A stretch of DNA of 64,000 bases. It comes from Acidobacteriota bacterium (lineage in GTDB: Bacteria > Acidobacteriota > Holophagae > Acanthopleuribacterales > Acanthopleuribacteraceae). Location: the NCBI GenBank assembly GCA_020439745.1, contig JAGQSC010000019.1:248001-312000 (forward strand), read 5' to 3'. Made by a program: the position numbers and the translations under genes. Numbering within the stretch: position 1 is the stretch's first letter; every line of letters starts with the position of its first letter. Below are positions 27,463 through 36,811 of this stretch, one piece after another. The notes below the pieces were generated by a model, which saw only the letters and a program-made list of their open reading frames with translations, did not search any database and was not told where the DNA came from.

Positions 27463-28752
27463 ATGGAGCCCGTTCTTCTGATTGGGCTCAAGTTGCCCCA
27501 AGACAAAGCTTGGCAGGTTGATGACTATCTGGACGAGTTGAAAATGCTGGCCGAGAACGTGGGTCTCGATGGTCGGTTTCGACTCGTGCAAAAGAGAAAC
27601 AAACCAAACCCCGCTTTGTTCGTGGGTAGCGGTATGGTGGAAAAGATCCATCAGTTGGTTGTCAATGAATCCTTAACAGCGGTGATCTTCGACGACGAAC
27701 TATCGCCGGCCCAACAACGCAACCTTGAAAAAATCCTTCCGGTCCCTGTTTATGACCGCACCTTCATCATTCTGACGATCTTCTCCGAACGGGCTAAAAC
27801 CAAGGAGGCCCGCACCCAAGTTGAATTGGCCCAATTGAAATACGAATATCCCCGTCTCAAGAAGATGTGGTCTCACTTACATCGCCAGATGGGCGGTATT
27901 GGCGGACGTGGTGGTGAAGGTGAGAAACAATTGGAAGTGGATCGCCGCATTGCACGCCAAAAAATGGAACGGCTAGAGACCCGTCTTGACCGATTCGAGG
28001 TGGGCAGGAACCAGCGCAAGAAGCAGCGCAGGAACATCCAGAACGTGTCACTTGTAGGTTATACCAACGCCGGCAAGTCCACATTGATGAACCAACTCAC
28101 CAAGGCCAATGTCGAGGCAGACGATCGCGTGTTCGTGACCTTGGATGCAACGTCGCGACTTTGGTCCATTGACCCTGTATTGAAGGTGGTTCTGTCAGAT
28201 ACGGTGGGATTCATTCGAAAACTGCCCCACGATCTCGTTGCCTCATTCAGGTCCACGCTTTCTGAGGTCAGGGACTCAGACTTGCTGTGCCATGTCATCG
28301 ACGCCAGCCACCCGCACCTTTTAGAACTCATGGAAACGGTCGACGAAGTCATCAAGAGCATCGTAGCCAATGACGTGCCCCACCTGATGGTTTTCAACAA
28401 AATTGACCTAGTCGGCGATTTGGAACGAAAGACGCTTAAACGCGCTTATCCCCACGGTATATTCGTATCCGCCGTGGATAAGCAGGGGTTAGACGAACTG
28501 CGCGAAACCATTGTCGAATTCTTTTCGTACCGCATCCAAATCGACGACTATCTGTTGCCTACAGACCAATCCGCATGCTTTTACCGCATCAGTGATTATG
28601 GTCAAGTAGTACACACCTATCATGATGCCGAGGGTGTGCATATCCGAATTCGCGGACTCAAGGAACGTCTATCAGCGCTTGGACGCGAGATGCCACAACT
28701 GATGACCGATAGCCAAGCCCAACACGATCTCGCATCAGCTCATGAATACTGA
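27463..28752 (+). CDS. hflX: GTPase HflX
   Basis: A 429-residue ribosome-associated GTPase that splits stalled or stressed ribosomes. Domain order: N-terminal HflX domain with DDELSPAQQRNLE, linker with MGGIGGRGGEGEKQLE (the glycine-rich HflX signature), then the G domain with G1 GYTNAGKST, G3 DTVGFIRKLP and G4 NKID. The C-terminal region is short. The end overlaps the NFACT-R gene by 11 bases, so the two are probably translated together. Confidence 0.96.
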   Translation: MEPVLLIGLKLPQDKAWQVDDYLDELKMLAENVGLDGRFRLVQKRNKPNPALFVGSGMVEKIHQLVVNESLTAVIFDDELSPAQQRNLEKILPVPVYDRTFIILTIFSERAKTKEARTQVELAQLKYEYPRLKKMWSHLHRQMGGIGGRGGEGEKQLEVDRRIARQKMERLETRLDRFEVGRNQRKKQRRNIQNVSLVGYTNAGKSTLMNQLTKANVEADDRVFVTLDATSRLWSIDPVLKVVLSDTVGFIRKLPHDLVASFRSTLSEVRDSDLLCHVIDASHPHLLELMETVDEVIKSIVANDVPHLMVFNKIDLVGDLERKTLKRAYPHGIFVSAVDKQGLDELRETIVEFFSYRIQIDDYLLPTDQSACFYRISDYGQVVHTYHDAEGVHIRIRGLKERLSALGREMPQLMTDSQAQHDLASAHEY

Positions 28753-29137
28753 TCCCGAGATCCGAGTGTACTCAGTGGGCGACGATTGGGAAATATGGGT
28801 CGGAAAGACAGCCACTGCCAACGACCGTCTAAGCCTAAAGATAGGTCACCCCAACGATTTTTGGTTCCATGTGGCTGGCATGCCCGGAAGTCATGTGGTT
28901 GCAAGACACCCCTCAAGACCCGTACAATGCACGCGCGAGGTCAAGCGACTGGCTGCAGGTTATGCCGCATTTTTCTCAAAAGCGAGAACCGCGGGCAAGG
29001 TGGCCGTCCACTGGACCACCTGCAAGAACGTAGGTAAGAGAAGGGGCGCACCCGCAGGACAAGTCGTACTTAAGAAGTACGATGTCATCAAAACAGAACC
29101 CATTGAGCCACCCGCTATGGAGGAAACACAATCATGA
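28742..29137 (+). CDS. Stand-alone NFACT-R (DUF814) RNA-binding domain protein
   Basis: A 131-residue protein that is essentially only the NFACT-R domain, normally the C-terminal part of RqcH/Rqc2/FbpA. Diagnostic pieces are HPNDFWFHVAGMPGSHVV, the ARTAGKVAVHWTTCKNV segment and GAPAGQVVLKKYDVI. The NFACT-N and coiled-coil parts that hold tRNA and the ribosome are missing; the gene starts with its own ATG overlapping hflX and ends in an ATGA overlap with ilvE, so it is not a fragment. Stand-alone copies occur in some bacteria; the role is not established. RNA or ribosome binding is inferred from the domain and from HflX. Confidence 0.88.
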   Translation: MNTDPEIRVYSVGDDWEIWVGKTATANDRLSLKIGHPNDFWFHVAGMPGSHVVARHPSRPVQCTREVKRLAAGYAAFFSKARTAGKVAVHWTTCKNVGKRRGAPAGQVVLKKYDVIKTEPIEPPAMEETQS

Positions 29138-30156
29138 CGATCACAGAACAGGTGAAACACGCAATTGAACAACCCTTTGGAAAGGTGTTGGCCGACAAAA
29201 TGGCTCTTACCTCATATACAAACGGCAGTTGGAGCGAGCCCATCGTGCAACCTCTGCAACCACTCTCTCTGAGCCCGGGCGCCCACGTGTTTCACTACGC
29301 TTCAGCTTGTTTTGAAGGTCTGAAAGCACACCGATTTGACGATGGGAGCATTCATATCTTTCGACTGGATGCTCATTTGGCAAGACTCCAGCAAAGCGCC
29401 CAGTTGTTGTGTCTGCCGTTGCCGGACGAGTCGGTCTGTCGCGCCATGATCGTGGACCTTGTTCGTCAATGTCGCGAATGGGTCCCCCAACATCCCGGCA
29501 CACTGTACATTCGACCTACCCTCATTGGAACCGAACCCAGCATTGGGTCCGCCGCAACGCCCTCCAAAGACGCGCTTTTTTATGTCCTGGTTTCACCTGT
29601 GGGCTCGTATTTCAAGGGTGGAATCAAGCCGCTTCGTCTGAGCATCGAAACCACGCACTGGCGCACCAGCCCCGAGTTCGGTCTGGCCAAAGCGGGAGGC
29701 AACTATGCCGCCGCCCTGAAAATGATTCAGGATGCCAAGAACAACCTACACGTGGATCAGGTCCTATTTGCACCTGGTAACGATGTCCAAGAAACGGGCG
29801 CGGCTAATTTCATGCTTCTCAATGACCGTCAACTAATCACCAAACCATTGGACACCACATTCCTGCACGGTGTCACACGAGACTCCATCCTCACGATTGC
29901 CAGAGAGTTGGGCTACGAAGTCCGCGAAGAGGCCATCCCACTGGACCGATTGTTGGCATGGGTACCCAACGGCGAAGCCGTCTTGACCGGCACTGCGGCC
30001 GTATTGGCAAGCGTCGGCACCTTGATTCATAAGGGTGAGGAGATCAAAGTAGGTAACGGTGAGATGGGGCCCAACGCCGCTCGCTTGAGGAGCGCTTTGG
30101 TCAATATCCAAAACGGAACGGCACCAGATCACAACGGCTGGCTCACTGCAATTTGA
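29134..30156 (+). CDS. ilvE: Branched-chain amino acid aminotransferase
   Basis: A 340-residue fold-type IV PLP aminotransferase that interconverts Ile, Leu and Val with their keto acids. The PLP lysine lies in GLAKAGGNYAAAL, and FHYASACFEGLKA and VLFAPGNDVQETGAANF are the usual BCAT motifs. Good GGAGG site. It overlaps the NFACT-R and miaE genes by 4 bases on each side. Confidence 0.93.
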   Translation: MTITEQVKHAIEQPFGKVLADKMALTSYTNGSWSEPIVQPLQPLSLSPGAHVFHYASACFEGLKAHRFDDGSIHIFRLDAHLARLQQSAQLLCLPLPDESVCRAMIVDLVRQCREWVPQHPGTLYIRPTLIGTEPSIGSAATPSKDALFYVLVSPVGSYFKGGIKPLRLSIETTHWRTSPEFGLAKAGGNYAAALKMIQDAKNNLHVDQVLFAPGNDVQETGAANFMLLNDRQLITKPLDTTFLHGVTRDSILTIARELGYEVREEAIPLDRLLAWVPNGEAVLTGTAAVLASVGTLIHKGEEIKVGNGEMGPNAARLRSALVNIQNGTAPDHNGWLTAI

Positions 30157-30728
30157 TGTCCGTCACACTTCGCGCAGCCAGTCCATGCGCCTGGCTGGAA
30201 GCTGTGTTGGCCGATTTCAACGCGTTTCTACTGGATCATGCGTCTGCCGAACGCAAAGCAGCCGCTATGGCTGTTTCGTTCGTGGTTCAATACCCCGATA
30301 AGTTCGCATTGCACAAACCCATGATTCAACTGGCCCGCGAAGAATTGCTCCATTACCAACAGGTCATGGCGTTAATCCACGAGCGCAACCTGATTTGGGA
30401 ACGGGACACGAAAGACCCCTACGTGACATGCCTCATCGGCATGATGTCGACCGACTCAGAAATGCGTTTGCTGGATCGACTTTTAGTAGGCGCCGTCGTA
30501 GAGGCCCGTGGCGTTGAGCGATTTGGCCTGATAGGAGGCCAACTCAAGGATGAGCTGGGTGCCTTTTACACCAAGCTCTCGCAAAGCGAATCTCGACATA
30601 CGCGGTCCTTCTTGAGCTTGGCCAGACATTATTTTGAACCACTACCCATTGAAAAACGCCTGGACCGATGGCTCGACCTGGAAGCGGAAGCCATGGAAGC
30701 AGTTCCGCCTCGGGCAGCCCTTCACTGA
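30153..30728 (+). CDS. miaE: tRNA-(ms2io6A)-hydroxylase
   Basis: A 191-residue ferritin-like di-iron enzyme that hydroxylates the isopentenyl group of ms2i6A37 in tRNA. The carboxylate and His ligands are visible in AERKAAAM, AREELLHYQQVM, VVEARGVERF and SQSESRHTRSF. MiaE length and motif order match those of gamma-proteobacterial enzymes. Its presence implies miaA and miaB elsewhere in the genome. ATGA overlap with ilvE; its stop overlaps the start of the glycosyltransferase (TGATG). Confidence 0.93.
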   Translation: MMSVTLRAASPCAWLEAVLADFNAFLLDHASAERKAAAMAVSFVVQYPDKFALHKPMIQLAREELLHYQQVMALIHERNLIWERDTKDPYVTCLIGMMSTDSEMRLLDRLLVGAVVEARGVERFGLIGGQLKDELGAFYTKLSQSESRHTRSFLSLARHYFEPLPIEKRLDRWLDLEAEAMEAVPPRAALH

Positions 30729-31903
30729 TGTCTCTTCACATTTGCGTACCGGCCCATGCCGAACGCGACTGGCTGCCCTCTACCCTCTTTTCTCTGGAGG
30801 CCCAGAACGATCGCGATTTTCAGGTATGGATTTGCATCAACCACGCGTATGAGGACGAGTCCGACCCATCGCATGCCAAGGCCGTAGCGAACAATCGAGA
30901 CACCCTAGCTTGGATCCGGCAACACTCATTCGGATTTCCGCTGCATGTCATAGATGCCACAGGTGCGGCCGCACCCTCACGGAAACAAGCCGGCGTTGGT
31001 TGGGCTCGGCGCACGCTGTTTGAGTCGGCGTTCAAGGCTGGCGCACACGTGTGCGTGTCGCTCGATGCCGACACAACCATACCTAGCGATTACGTTTCCA
31101 AGGTCAGGGCCGCATTTGACCATCACCCCAATGCGATCGCCTTGACCGCCCCCTACCACCATCCCGTGGACTTTGATGCAGAAAACGCCCGACAGACGCT
31201 TCGATACGAAATCTACATGCGCTGGTATCAAGTGGGCTTGTGGCGAGCTGGATCGCCCTATGCGTTCCTGCCCTTAGGCTCGGCCATGGCATGTACGCGG
31301 CGCGGATACGAGTTGGCCACCATGCCCGATCGCAAAGCGGGCGAAGATTTCTACTTCTTGCAAGCCTTGCGCAAGTCCGGGCCCGTGATCCGATGGATAG
31401 ACGCCACAGTAACACCAGCAGCGCGACCCTCTCATAGAGTGCCATTCGGGACGGGACACGCGCTGAGACAGAGCCTTCCCCAACTCCAGAAACAGTTTCC
31501 CCTCTATTCAATGTCGCATTTCATGTGCCTCTCTCGCCTATTCCAGCAGTTTTATGACCTGTACACCGATGACATCGACACCGAATTGGGTTTGTTTCTC
31601 GATCGAATTGGGGGGTTGGAAACGTTCCGCCGCATACGCAACAACGTATCGGACGTCGATCATTTTGTCCGTTCCTGTCATCAGAAATTTGACGCCTTGA
31701 GAACCCTCCAGTTTCTCAAGTTTCTCAACACCACACCCAAATCTGACTTCGAGGCACTGAGCGAAATGGAACAAATCGATGCCTGTGACCCTTCAACCGA
31801 TGCTTTGCCAAAACTGGAACGGACTCGCAGCCAACTAGCTCAGTTGGAAGCCTCTTACCAACGCGCTTTCATGACCCACTGGGACAACCGTGCCAAGTGG
31901 TAA
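30728..31903 (+). CDS. Family 2 glycosyltransferase
   Basis: A 391-residue GT-A fold enzyme. The N-terminal nucleotide-binding part starts MSLHICVPAHAER, the metal-binding DxD is in SLDADTTIPSDYV near residue 115, and the catalytic-side acidic motif is KAGEDFYFL near 210. The C-terminal ~150 residues are helical and charged. No membrane segment is evident. Acceptor and donor are unknown. ATG 30728 shares its A with the miaE stop; an earlier in-frame start at 30668 would lie inside miaE and lacks homology. It closes the hflX run. Confidence 0.86.
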   Translation: MSLHICVPAHAERDWLPSTLFSLEAQNDRDFQVWICINHAYEDESDPSHAKAVANNRDTLAWIRQHSFGFPLHVIDATGAAAPSRKQAGVGWARRTLFESAFKAGAHVCVSLDADTTIPSDYVSKVRAAFDHHPNAIALTAPYHHPVDFDAENARQTLRYEIYMRWYQVGLWRAGSPYAFLPLGSAMACTRRGYELATMPDRKAGEDFYFLQALRKSGPVIRWIDATVTPAARPSHRVPFGTGHALRQSLPQLQKQFPLYSMSHFMCLSRLFQQFYDLYTDDIDTELGLFLDRIGGLETFRRIRNNVSDVDHFVRSCHQKFDALRTLQFLKFLNTTPKSDFEALSEMEQIDACDPSTDALPKLERTRSQLAQLEASYQRAFMTHWDNRAKW

Positions 31904-32093
31904 ACTTTTTTGTGGGACCTTTTGTCGGGTTGAGCTATACTAAGTACGACTGTAGCGCTTTTTCTTTTTTGTCTTTCAACGGAAGCGCGGCCGCTACGGT
32001 CTTGGCGGAAGAGCACAGCAATCAACAACCGCCCACCAAAACGACGCGTAAGGATTACTTTTAAGTCTTGTCCCTTTAGATGCCTGGAGTAGC
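31904..32093 (+). other. 190-base spacer and possible structured leader of the SNF2 operon
   Basis: No ORF. It contains a TATACT at 31936-31941 without a good -35, two T-runs (31959-31970), and arms that could pair: GCGCTT 31955-31960 with AAGCGC 31983-31988 (or GTAGCG 31952-31957 with CGCTAC 31992-31997), and GGCGG 32004-32008 with CCGCC 32029-32033. The alternative pairings could act as an attenuator, but I do not recognise a known RNA family. Confidence 0.3.
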
Positions 32094-35000
32094 ATGCTGA
32101 TTACACACGGTGTGTGGACAACCTCCCGCACGGACCAACCCGGCCTGATGTTATGGGTCGAAGACGAGAGCCTGTTTCAAAGGGCTAACCAGTTTTCGCC
32201 CATATCCGAGTTCCCCATTCACGCGAAGGGGGGCCGAAACGGACATTCAGAAGCAGAACCTCATCCTTTTGCGCTGGAAGGCCGTCGTCTTTTGGCTTCG
32301 CTGTTGCCAGAAAGCAAACATGACCACAGTAACTTTCGCCACCTTACCGCCATCGACTTGCTGTTACCAAGCCATGCAAACAGCCCGCTTCCGTCACCCT
32401 TCATTACGCGATATGCGCGACCGCAAGCTTCCGTTCGGTTGGATCCTTGGCGCGTCCCGGCCGTATTGCTTCCGCCACCAAAGGCGCTCCAGTGGCTTTT
32501 AGATCCTCGTCGTCAAGACAAAGTCCATTTCCGTTGCGGCGATTCGGTTTTTTTCTGGCGCGAAGCGGCCAACCTAGTGCTGTACTGCCTGATTCACGGT
32601 ACCTATTGGCCTGGACTAACCGAGGTGGATCACCAAGTAAAGGCGCATTGGACGTTAAACGAACGGATCTTGGCCAACCAGTTGGAACATCTGAAACGCA
32701 AATTGCCGGAGTCTTGTCAGGCTGAATTTTTTGCCGATGGAACGCGTCGCACCAAAGACGCGATCATTAAGGAATTCTTCAACACCACCATTGACTACAT
32801 GATTCGAAACGTTACTGGCCAACGCATTCTCGCTCAGTTCCCCCAGCCTAAGGGCAATCGTCGGCGCAAGAAACAGAATCCCCTGGACATGTTGACACTG
32901 CCCTTCATGAAAGCCGCCTTTTCAAAGTTGAATACATTTAGCGCAGCGCGCGATGTTCAAGCCGCTTTTGTGGCACTCACATTGAACTGGCTAAAGCATC
33001 GCGACGACAATCAGCATCCCTCACAATGGCGAACCTGTCTAACCGTCTTGCCTCCCAATATTGACGGCGCCACGATTGAAGATCTTGACCCCAAACTGAG
33101 AATTTGGCGCATTGCCTTTTCGCTGCAACATGCGCGACAAGACTCACATCATATTTGGGCCCAGGACATTTGGGAAAACACGGTCCCCACTCAAACCAGT
33201 ACCGGTGAGACCTTGGCTGAGTTACTACTGAAGGGCTTGGCCAGGGCATTAAAACACTTCAAACCCCTTCGAAGAGCGTTGGAGTATGCCAACCCCACAC
33301 ACGTAGATTTGACCACCGAAGAGGCCCACGCTTTCTTAGCCGAGCAGACCCCTCATCTCCTGCAGGCCGGGATCAGCGTGATCACACCTAACTGGTGGAC
33401 CAAATCGTCCAAGCCGCTCAAAACAAAACTCAAAATTGATGGCTCCGCCTTCCAAGGTGATTCCATGATGGGTTTTGATTCGGTGGTCAATTTTGAATGG
33501 CGCGCCTCAATTGGTGATACGGCGCTTTCCAGCGACGCCTTTGCCAAGCTGGTCAAAAACAAATTGGGTCTCTTGCCCATTGGTGGACAGTGGATTGAGA
33601 TTCAACAAGACGATCTCTTGCACACGGTGTCCTTCTTTGAAGAACACCAGTCCAAGGGCGAAATGAGATTGGCCGACGCCATGAACATGGGCCTCAAGGC
33701 CGATGAACTCAGGTCGGCCATGGACGAAGCGCGTTTCGACTATCGCGGCGCTTTGGCACAGTTGTTCAACGGTGACCAGGAAAAAGTTGCCATCGTGAAT
33801 CAACCGCAAAAGTTCAAAGGCAAACTGCGACCCTACCAATTACTGGGCCAATCATGGCTGGCCTTCCACCATCATCTAGGGTTTGGTGCTTGCCTTGCCG
33901 ACGACATGGGTCTGGGAAAAACCATCCAATTATTGGCGCTGTTACTTTGGGAGCGGGAACATTTGGGCGCAGCCCAACTTAAAGGTAAGCCCACCCTTCT
34001 GGTCTGTCCCATGTCTGTCGTCGGTAACTGGCACCGTGAAGCCGTGCGATTTGCACCCAGCCTCAAAGTGATGATCCACCACGGCACGGACCGATTGGAT
34101 GAATCCGATTTCCTGCGGATTCACAAGAAATACGATCTAATCATCACCACCTACCACCTCGTGAATCGAGACCAAGACATCTTGGACCAAGTGGAGTGGC
34201 ATCGCGTGGTACTGGACGAAGCGCAGAACATCAAAAACCCACAAGCCCAACAAACACAAGCTATTCAGGGCTTGAACTGCATCCATCGCATCGCCATGAC
34301 CGGAACACCTGTTGAAAACAAGCTATCCGAACTGTGGTCGATCATGGAATTCCTGAATCCGGGCTACTTGGGCACCCAGCGAGATTTCCAAACCCGCTTT
34401 GCCACACCCATCGAAAAACAAAAGAGCAAGGAACGCGGTGAGCTCTTACGCCAATTGACTCGGCCATTTATCCTGCGGCGCCTGAAAACCGATCAACGTA
34501 TCATCAAAGACTTGCCTGAAAAGATCGAGATGAAAGTCTACTGCGACCTCACTGACGAGCAGGCCGCCATTTACAAGGCCTATGTTCAAAAACAAATCGA
34601 GGCCATCGAAAACGCAGAGGGTATCCACCGCAATCAACTGGTGTTAACCACCCTGATGAAGCTCAAGCAGATCTGCAACCACCCGCTCCATTTCCTCAAG
34701 GAAGAAGGGGTGGTCGACGAACGATCAGGGAAGCTAATGCGACTGACCGAAATGCTCGAGGAAGCTCTAGACGAAGGCGACAAGTCACTCATTTTCACTC
34801 AGTTCACAGAGATGGGCCATATACTGGTGAACTACCTTTCCGAACGCTTTGAAGAGGAAGTCATTTTCCTACACGGTGGCGTAGACCAGCCCAAACGTCA
34901 AACCATGGTGGATCGCTTCCAAAGCCCCACTGGACCCCGGTTATTTGTCTTAACCGTCAAAACCGGTGGAACAGGATTGAATCTCACAGCAGCCAATCAC

Positions 35001-35267
35001 GTATTTCACTATGACAGGTGGTGGAATCCCGCCGTTGAAAACCAAGCGACCGACCGAGCCTTCCGCATAGGCCAAACTCGCAATGTGCAGGTGCACAAGC
35101 TCATAGCCATTGGCACACTGGAAGACCGAATAGACATGATGATTGAACGGAAAAAGGAATTGGCAGAAAACGTCATCGAAACCGACGACAACTGGATTTC
35201 ACAACTTTCCACTCAAGACTTGCGCGAGGTGCTCTCGCTTTCAGTTGATCACGGAGACCGTCTATGA
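32094..35267 (+). CDS. SNF2-family DNA helicase/translocase
   Basis: A 1057-residue superfamily 2 ATPase. Residues ~1-400 are a family-specific N-terminal region; ~400-560 resemble the SNF2 helicase-associated domain; ~575-1050 are the motor: motif I LADDMGLGKTIQ, motif II VLDEAQNIKN, motif III MTGTPVENKL, motif V KTGGTGLNL and motif VI QATDRAFRIGQ. Such proteins remodel protein-DNA complexes. The next gene encodes the SWIM protein that often accompanies this subfamily and overlaps it by 4 bases. No methylase or nuclease gene adjoins, so a restriction-type role is not indicated. Confidence 0.94.
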   Translation: MLITHGVWTTSRTDQPGLMLWVEDESLFQRANQFSPISEFPIHAKGGRNGHSEAEPHPFALEGRRLLASLLPESKHDHSNFRHLTAIDLLLPSHANSPLPSPFITRYARPQASVRLDPWRVPAVLLPPPKALQWLLDPRRQDKVHFRCGDSVFFWREAANLVLYCLIHGTYWPGLTEVDHQVKAHWTLNERILANQLEHLKRKLPESCQAEFFADGTRRTKDAIIKEFFNTTIDYMIRNVTGQRILAQFPQPKGNRRRKKQNPLDMLTLPFMKAAFSKLNTFSAARDVQAAFVALTLNWLKHRDDNQHPSQWRTCLTVLPPNIDGATIEDLDPKLRIWRIAFSLQHARQDSHHIWAQDIWENTVPTQTSTGETLAELLLKGLARALKHFKPLRRALEYANPTHVDLTTEEAHAFLAEQTPHLLQAGISVITPNWWTKSSKPLKTKLKIDGSAFQGDSMMGFDSVVNFEWRASIGDTALSSDAFAKLVKNKLGLLPIGGQWIEIQQDDLLHTVSFFEEHQSKGEMRLADAMNMGLKADELRSAMDEARFDYRGALAQLFNGDQEKVAIVNQPQKFKGKLRPYQLLGQSWLAFHHHLGFGACLADDMGLGKTIQLLALLLWEREHLGAAQLKGKPTLLVCPMSVVGNWHREAVRFAPSLKVMIHHGTDRLDESDFLRIHKKYDLIITTYHLVNRDQDILDQVEWHRVVLDEAQNIKNPQAQQTQAIQGLNCIHRIAMTGTPVENKLSELWSIMEFLNPGYLGTQRDFQTRFATPIEKQKSKERGELLRQLTRPFILRRLKTDQRIIKDLPEKIEMKVYCDLTDEQAAIYKAYVQKQIEAIENAEGIHRNQLVLTTLMKLKQICNHPLHFLKEEGVVDERSGKLMRLTEMLEEALDEGDKSLIFTQFTEMGHILVNYLSERFEEEVIFLHGGVDQPKRQTMVDRFQSPTGPRLFVLTVKTGGTGLNLTAANHVFHYDRWWNPAVENQATDRAFRIGQTRNVQVHKLIAIGTLEDRIDMMIERKKELAENVIETDDNWISQLSTQDLREVLSLSVDHGDRL

Positions 35268-36163
35268 GCTATTCCAACAAGCGTGGGCACGGTAAGAATG
35301 GCAAAAAGGCCAACCCCACCATCACCTTAACGGGCATGCCGCCTCAAGCACAACAGACCTGGTGGTCACAGCGATTTATCAAGGTGCTCGAGTCCTTCAA
35401 ACTCGGCGGTAGACTTGCCCGCGGTAAAGCCTATGCTCAGGAAGCAAAAGTCCTGAAGATCAACATTTCTAGTGGCCTAGTCACTGCTTCGGTCCAAGGT
35501 AGTCGCAAGTCATCTTACAGAATTTCCATCAAGTTTGATCCCCTTCCCGACCACACTTGGAAACTCATCCTGCACAACATGACGAAACGTGCCATTTATG
35601 CGGCCGAAATGTTATTGGACCGCATGCCCACCGACATTGAAAGTGTGTTCTCTTATGCGGGCGCCAGTCTATTCCCCGAACGCCTTGAAGATCTCAAGTC
35701 CGAATGTGACTGCCCGGACTGGTCCAACCCATGCAAGCACATTGCGGCTACCTACTATGTGCTGGCTCAACATTTCGACTTGGATCCGTTCTTGATCTTC
35801 GTTTGGCGCGGTCGACTGAAAACACAAATACTCGAGGCCTTGCGACAAACATGGAAACAAGGGCGGCCGAAATCAGGGCCACTGGCCGCGCCCAGAGAGA
35901 GCCTAACGCCAGAAGCGCTTGATTTTTTTTGGCACGGTGTCGACCGTAACGACTATGCCGCGCCACTGGACCCCTATTCCAAAGCCGTACCTGATACCGC
36001 AATCAAGAACCTGGGTCCTGCACCCCTTGAACTGAACGGTCGTGATCTGGGGAGCATCCTGGCGGAGTGTTACAACGAAGTTTCGGAAGGCATTCGGGAA
36101 TGGTCACGCGAAACCTATCGCGATCGAACGCTTGCCACCGCGGCGGGTTCTCACCACTCATGA
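35264..36163 (+). CDS. SWIM zinc-finger protein, partner of the SNF2 helicase
   Basis: A 299-residue protein with a SWIM motif around residues 147-165: C-x-C-xn-C-x-H seen as CDCPDWSNPCKHIAATYYV. The first ~140 residues form a basic domain rich in Lys and Arg. SWIM fingers mediate DNA or protein binding, and this gene order (SNF2 then SWIM) is widespread in bacteria. ATGA overlap with the helicase gene at the start and with the next small gene at its stop. The C-terminal third is poorly conserved-looking. Confidence 0.88.
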   Translation: MSYSNKRGHGKNGKKANPTITLTGMPPQAQQTWWSQRFIKVLESFKLGGRLARGKAYAQEAKVLKINISSGLVTASVQGSRKSSYRISIKFDPLPDHTWKLILHNMTKRAIYAAEMLLDRMPTDIESVFSYAGASLFPERLEDLKSECDCPDWSNPCKHIAATYYVLAQHFDLDPFLIFVWRGRLKTQILEALRQTWKQGRPKSGPLAAPRESLTPEALDFFWHGVDRNDYAAPLDPYSKAVPDTAIKNLGPAPLELNGRDLGSILAECYNEVSEGIREWSRETYRDRTLATAAGSHHS

Positions 36164-36429
36164 CGCGTGCTCAAGATCAATTGCGTCTGATGGCTATCGC
36201 ATTGATTCAGGAAGGAATTGGCGACCTCAATTCCGAAACGAAGTCAGAGCTAGAAGCACTCGCTGTGGACGAAAAAACCTGGCAGGAACAAGTGATCGAA
36301 CACGTCAACGGCCGAGTAATCTCAGTGCCTTTCGTGTTGGCCGCCATTGCCAAGAAGTGGGAGGCCTCACCCCACAAGAATCGCGAACTGTTCACGCGCC
36401 AGATCCTAGCTGATTGGGGGCTTTTGTGA
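36160..36429 (+). CDS. Small conserved-looking protein of the SNF2/SWIM operon, unknown
   Basis: An 89-residue acidic helical protein starting MTRAQDQLRLMAIALIQEG and ending in RQILADWGLL. I recognise no motif. It is probably real because its ATG overlaps the SWIM stop (ATGA) and its TGA overlaps the bolA GTG start in the same way, leaving no spacer in a four-gene chain. Cytoplasmic, no membrane helix. Confidence 0.65.
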   Translation: MTRAQDQLRLMAIALIQEGIGDLNSETKSELEALAVDEKTWQEQVIEHVNGRVISVPFVLAAIAKKWEASPHKNRELFTRQILADWGLL

Positions 36430-36743
36430 CCTTACAACACAAGATTCAATCGTTGATGGAGACGCTGGATCCGTCACATTTGGAAGTCATCAACGAGAGC
36501 CACCAGCACAACGTGCCGGTGGACTCAGAATCGCACTTTAAGGTAATCGCCGTGAGTGATCAATTTGAGGGCCTCAACCGCATTCAACGACACCGAAAGG
36601 TCAACCAGCTCTTAGCGGAACCCCTGCAACAGGGCGTGCACGCTCTCTCCCTCCACCTCTGGACCAGCACCGAGTGGATGTCACGCAACGGAATGGTCGC
36701 CGACTCACCCAACTGTCGCGGTGGTGGAAGTCACACGCATTAA
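36426..36743 (+). CDS. bolA: BolA family protein
   Basis: A 105-residue BolA-fold protein. The family core is clear: LEVINESHQHNVPVDSES, HFKVIAVSDQFEG and RIQRHRKVNQLLAEPL, with the invariant His ligand used for Fe-S sharing with monothiol glutaredoxins in HALSLHLWTSTEW. Start is GTG 36426, overlapping the upstream stop as GTGA. The last ~18 residues after STEW are an atypical extension rich in Gly, Ser and His. BolA proteins act in iron-sulfur handling or as regulators; the adjacent Fe-S membrane protein at 38153 makes the former attractive but unproven. Confidence 0.9.
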   Translation: MTLQHKIQSLMETLDPSHLEVINESHQHNVPVDSESHFKVIAVSDQFEGLNRIQRHRKVNQLLAEPLQQGVHALSLHLWTSTEWMSRNGMVADSPNCRGGGSHTH

Positions 36744-36811
36744 TCGGTTCCTGGAATAAGGCTGAAGCATCCAGCGTTTCCTCCAAGACAAAACAAAAAC
36801 GGGGGTCGGCA

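Noticed and set aside
36674-36811. Longer N-terminus for the FAD oxidoreductase
   Set aside because: It would overlap bolA in another frame and place about 46 unrelated residues before the FAD motif that normally opens the protein.
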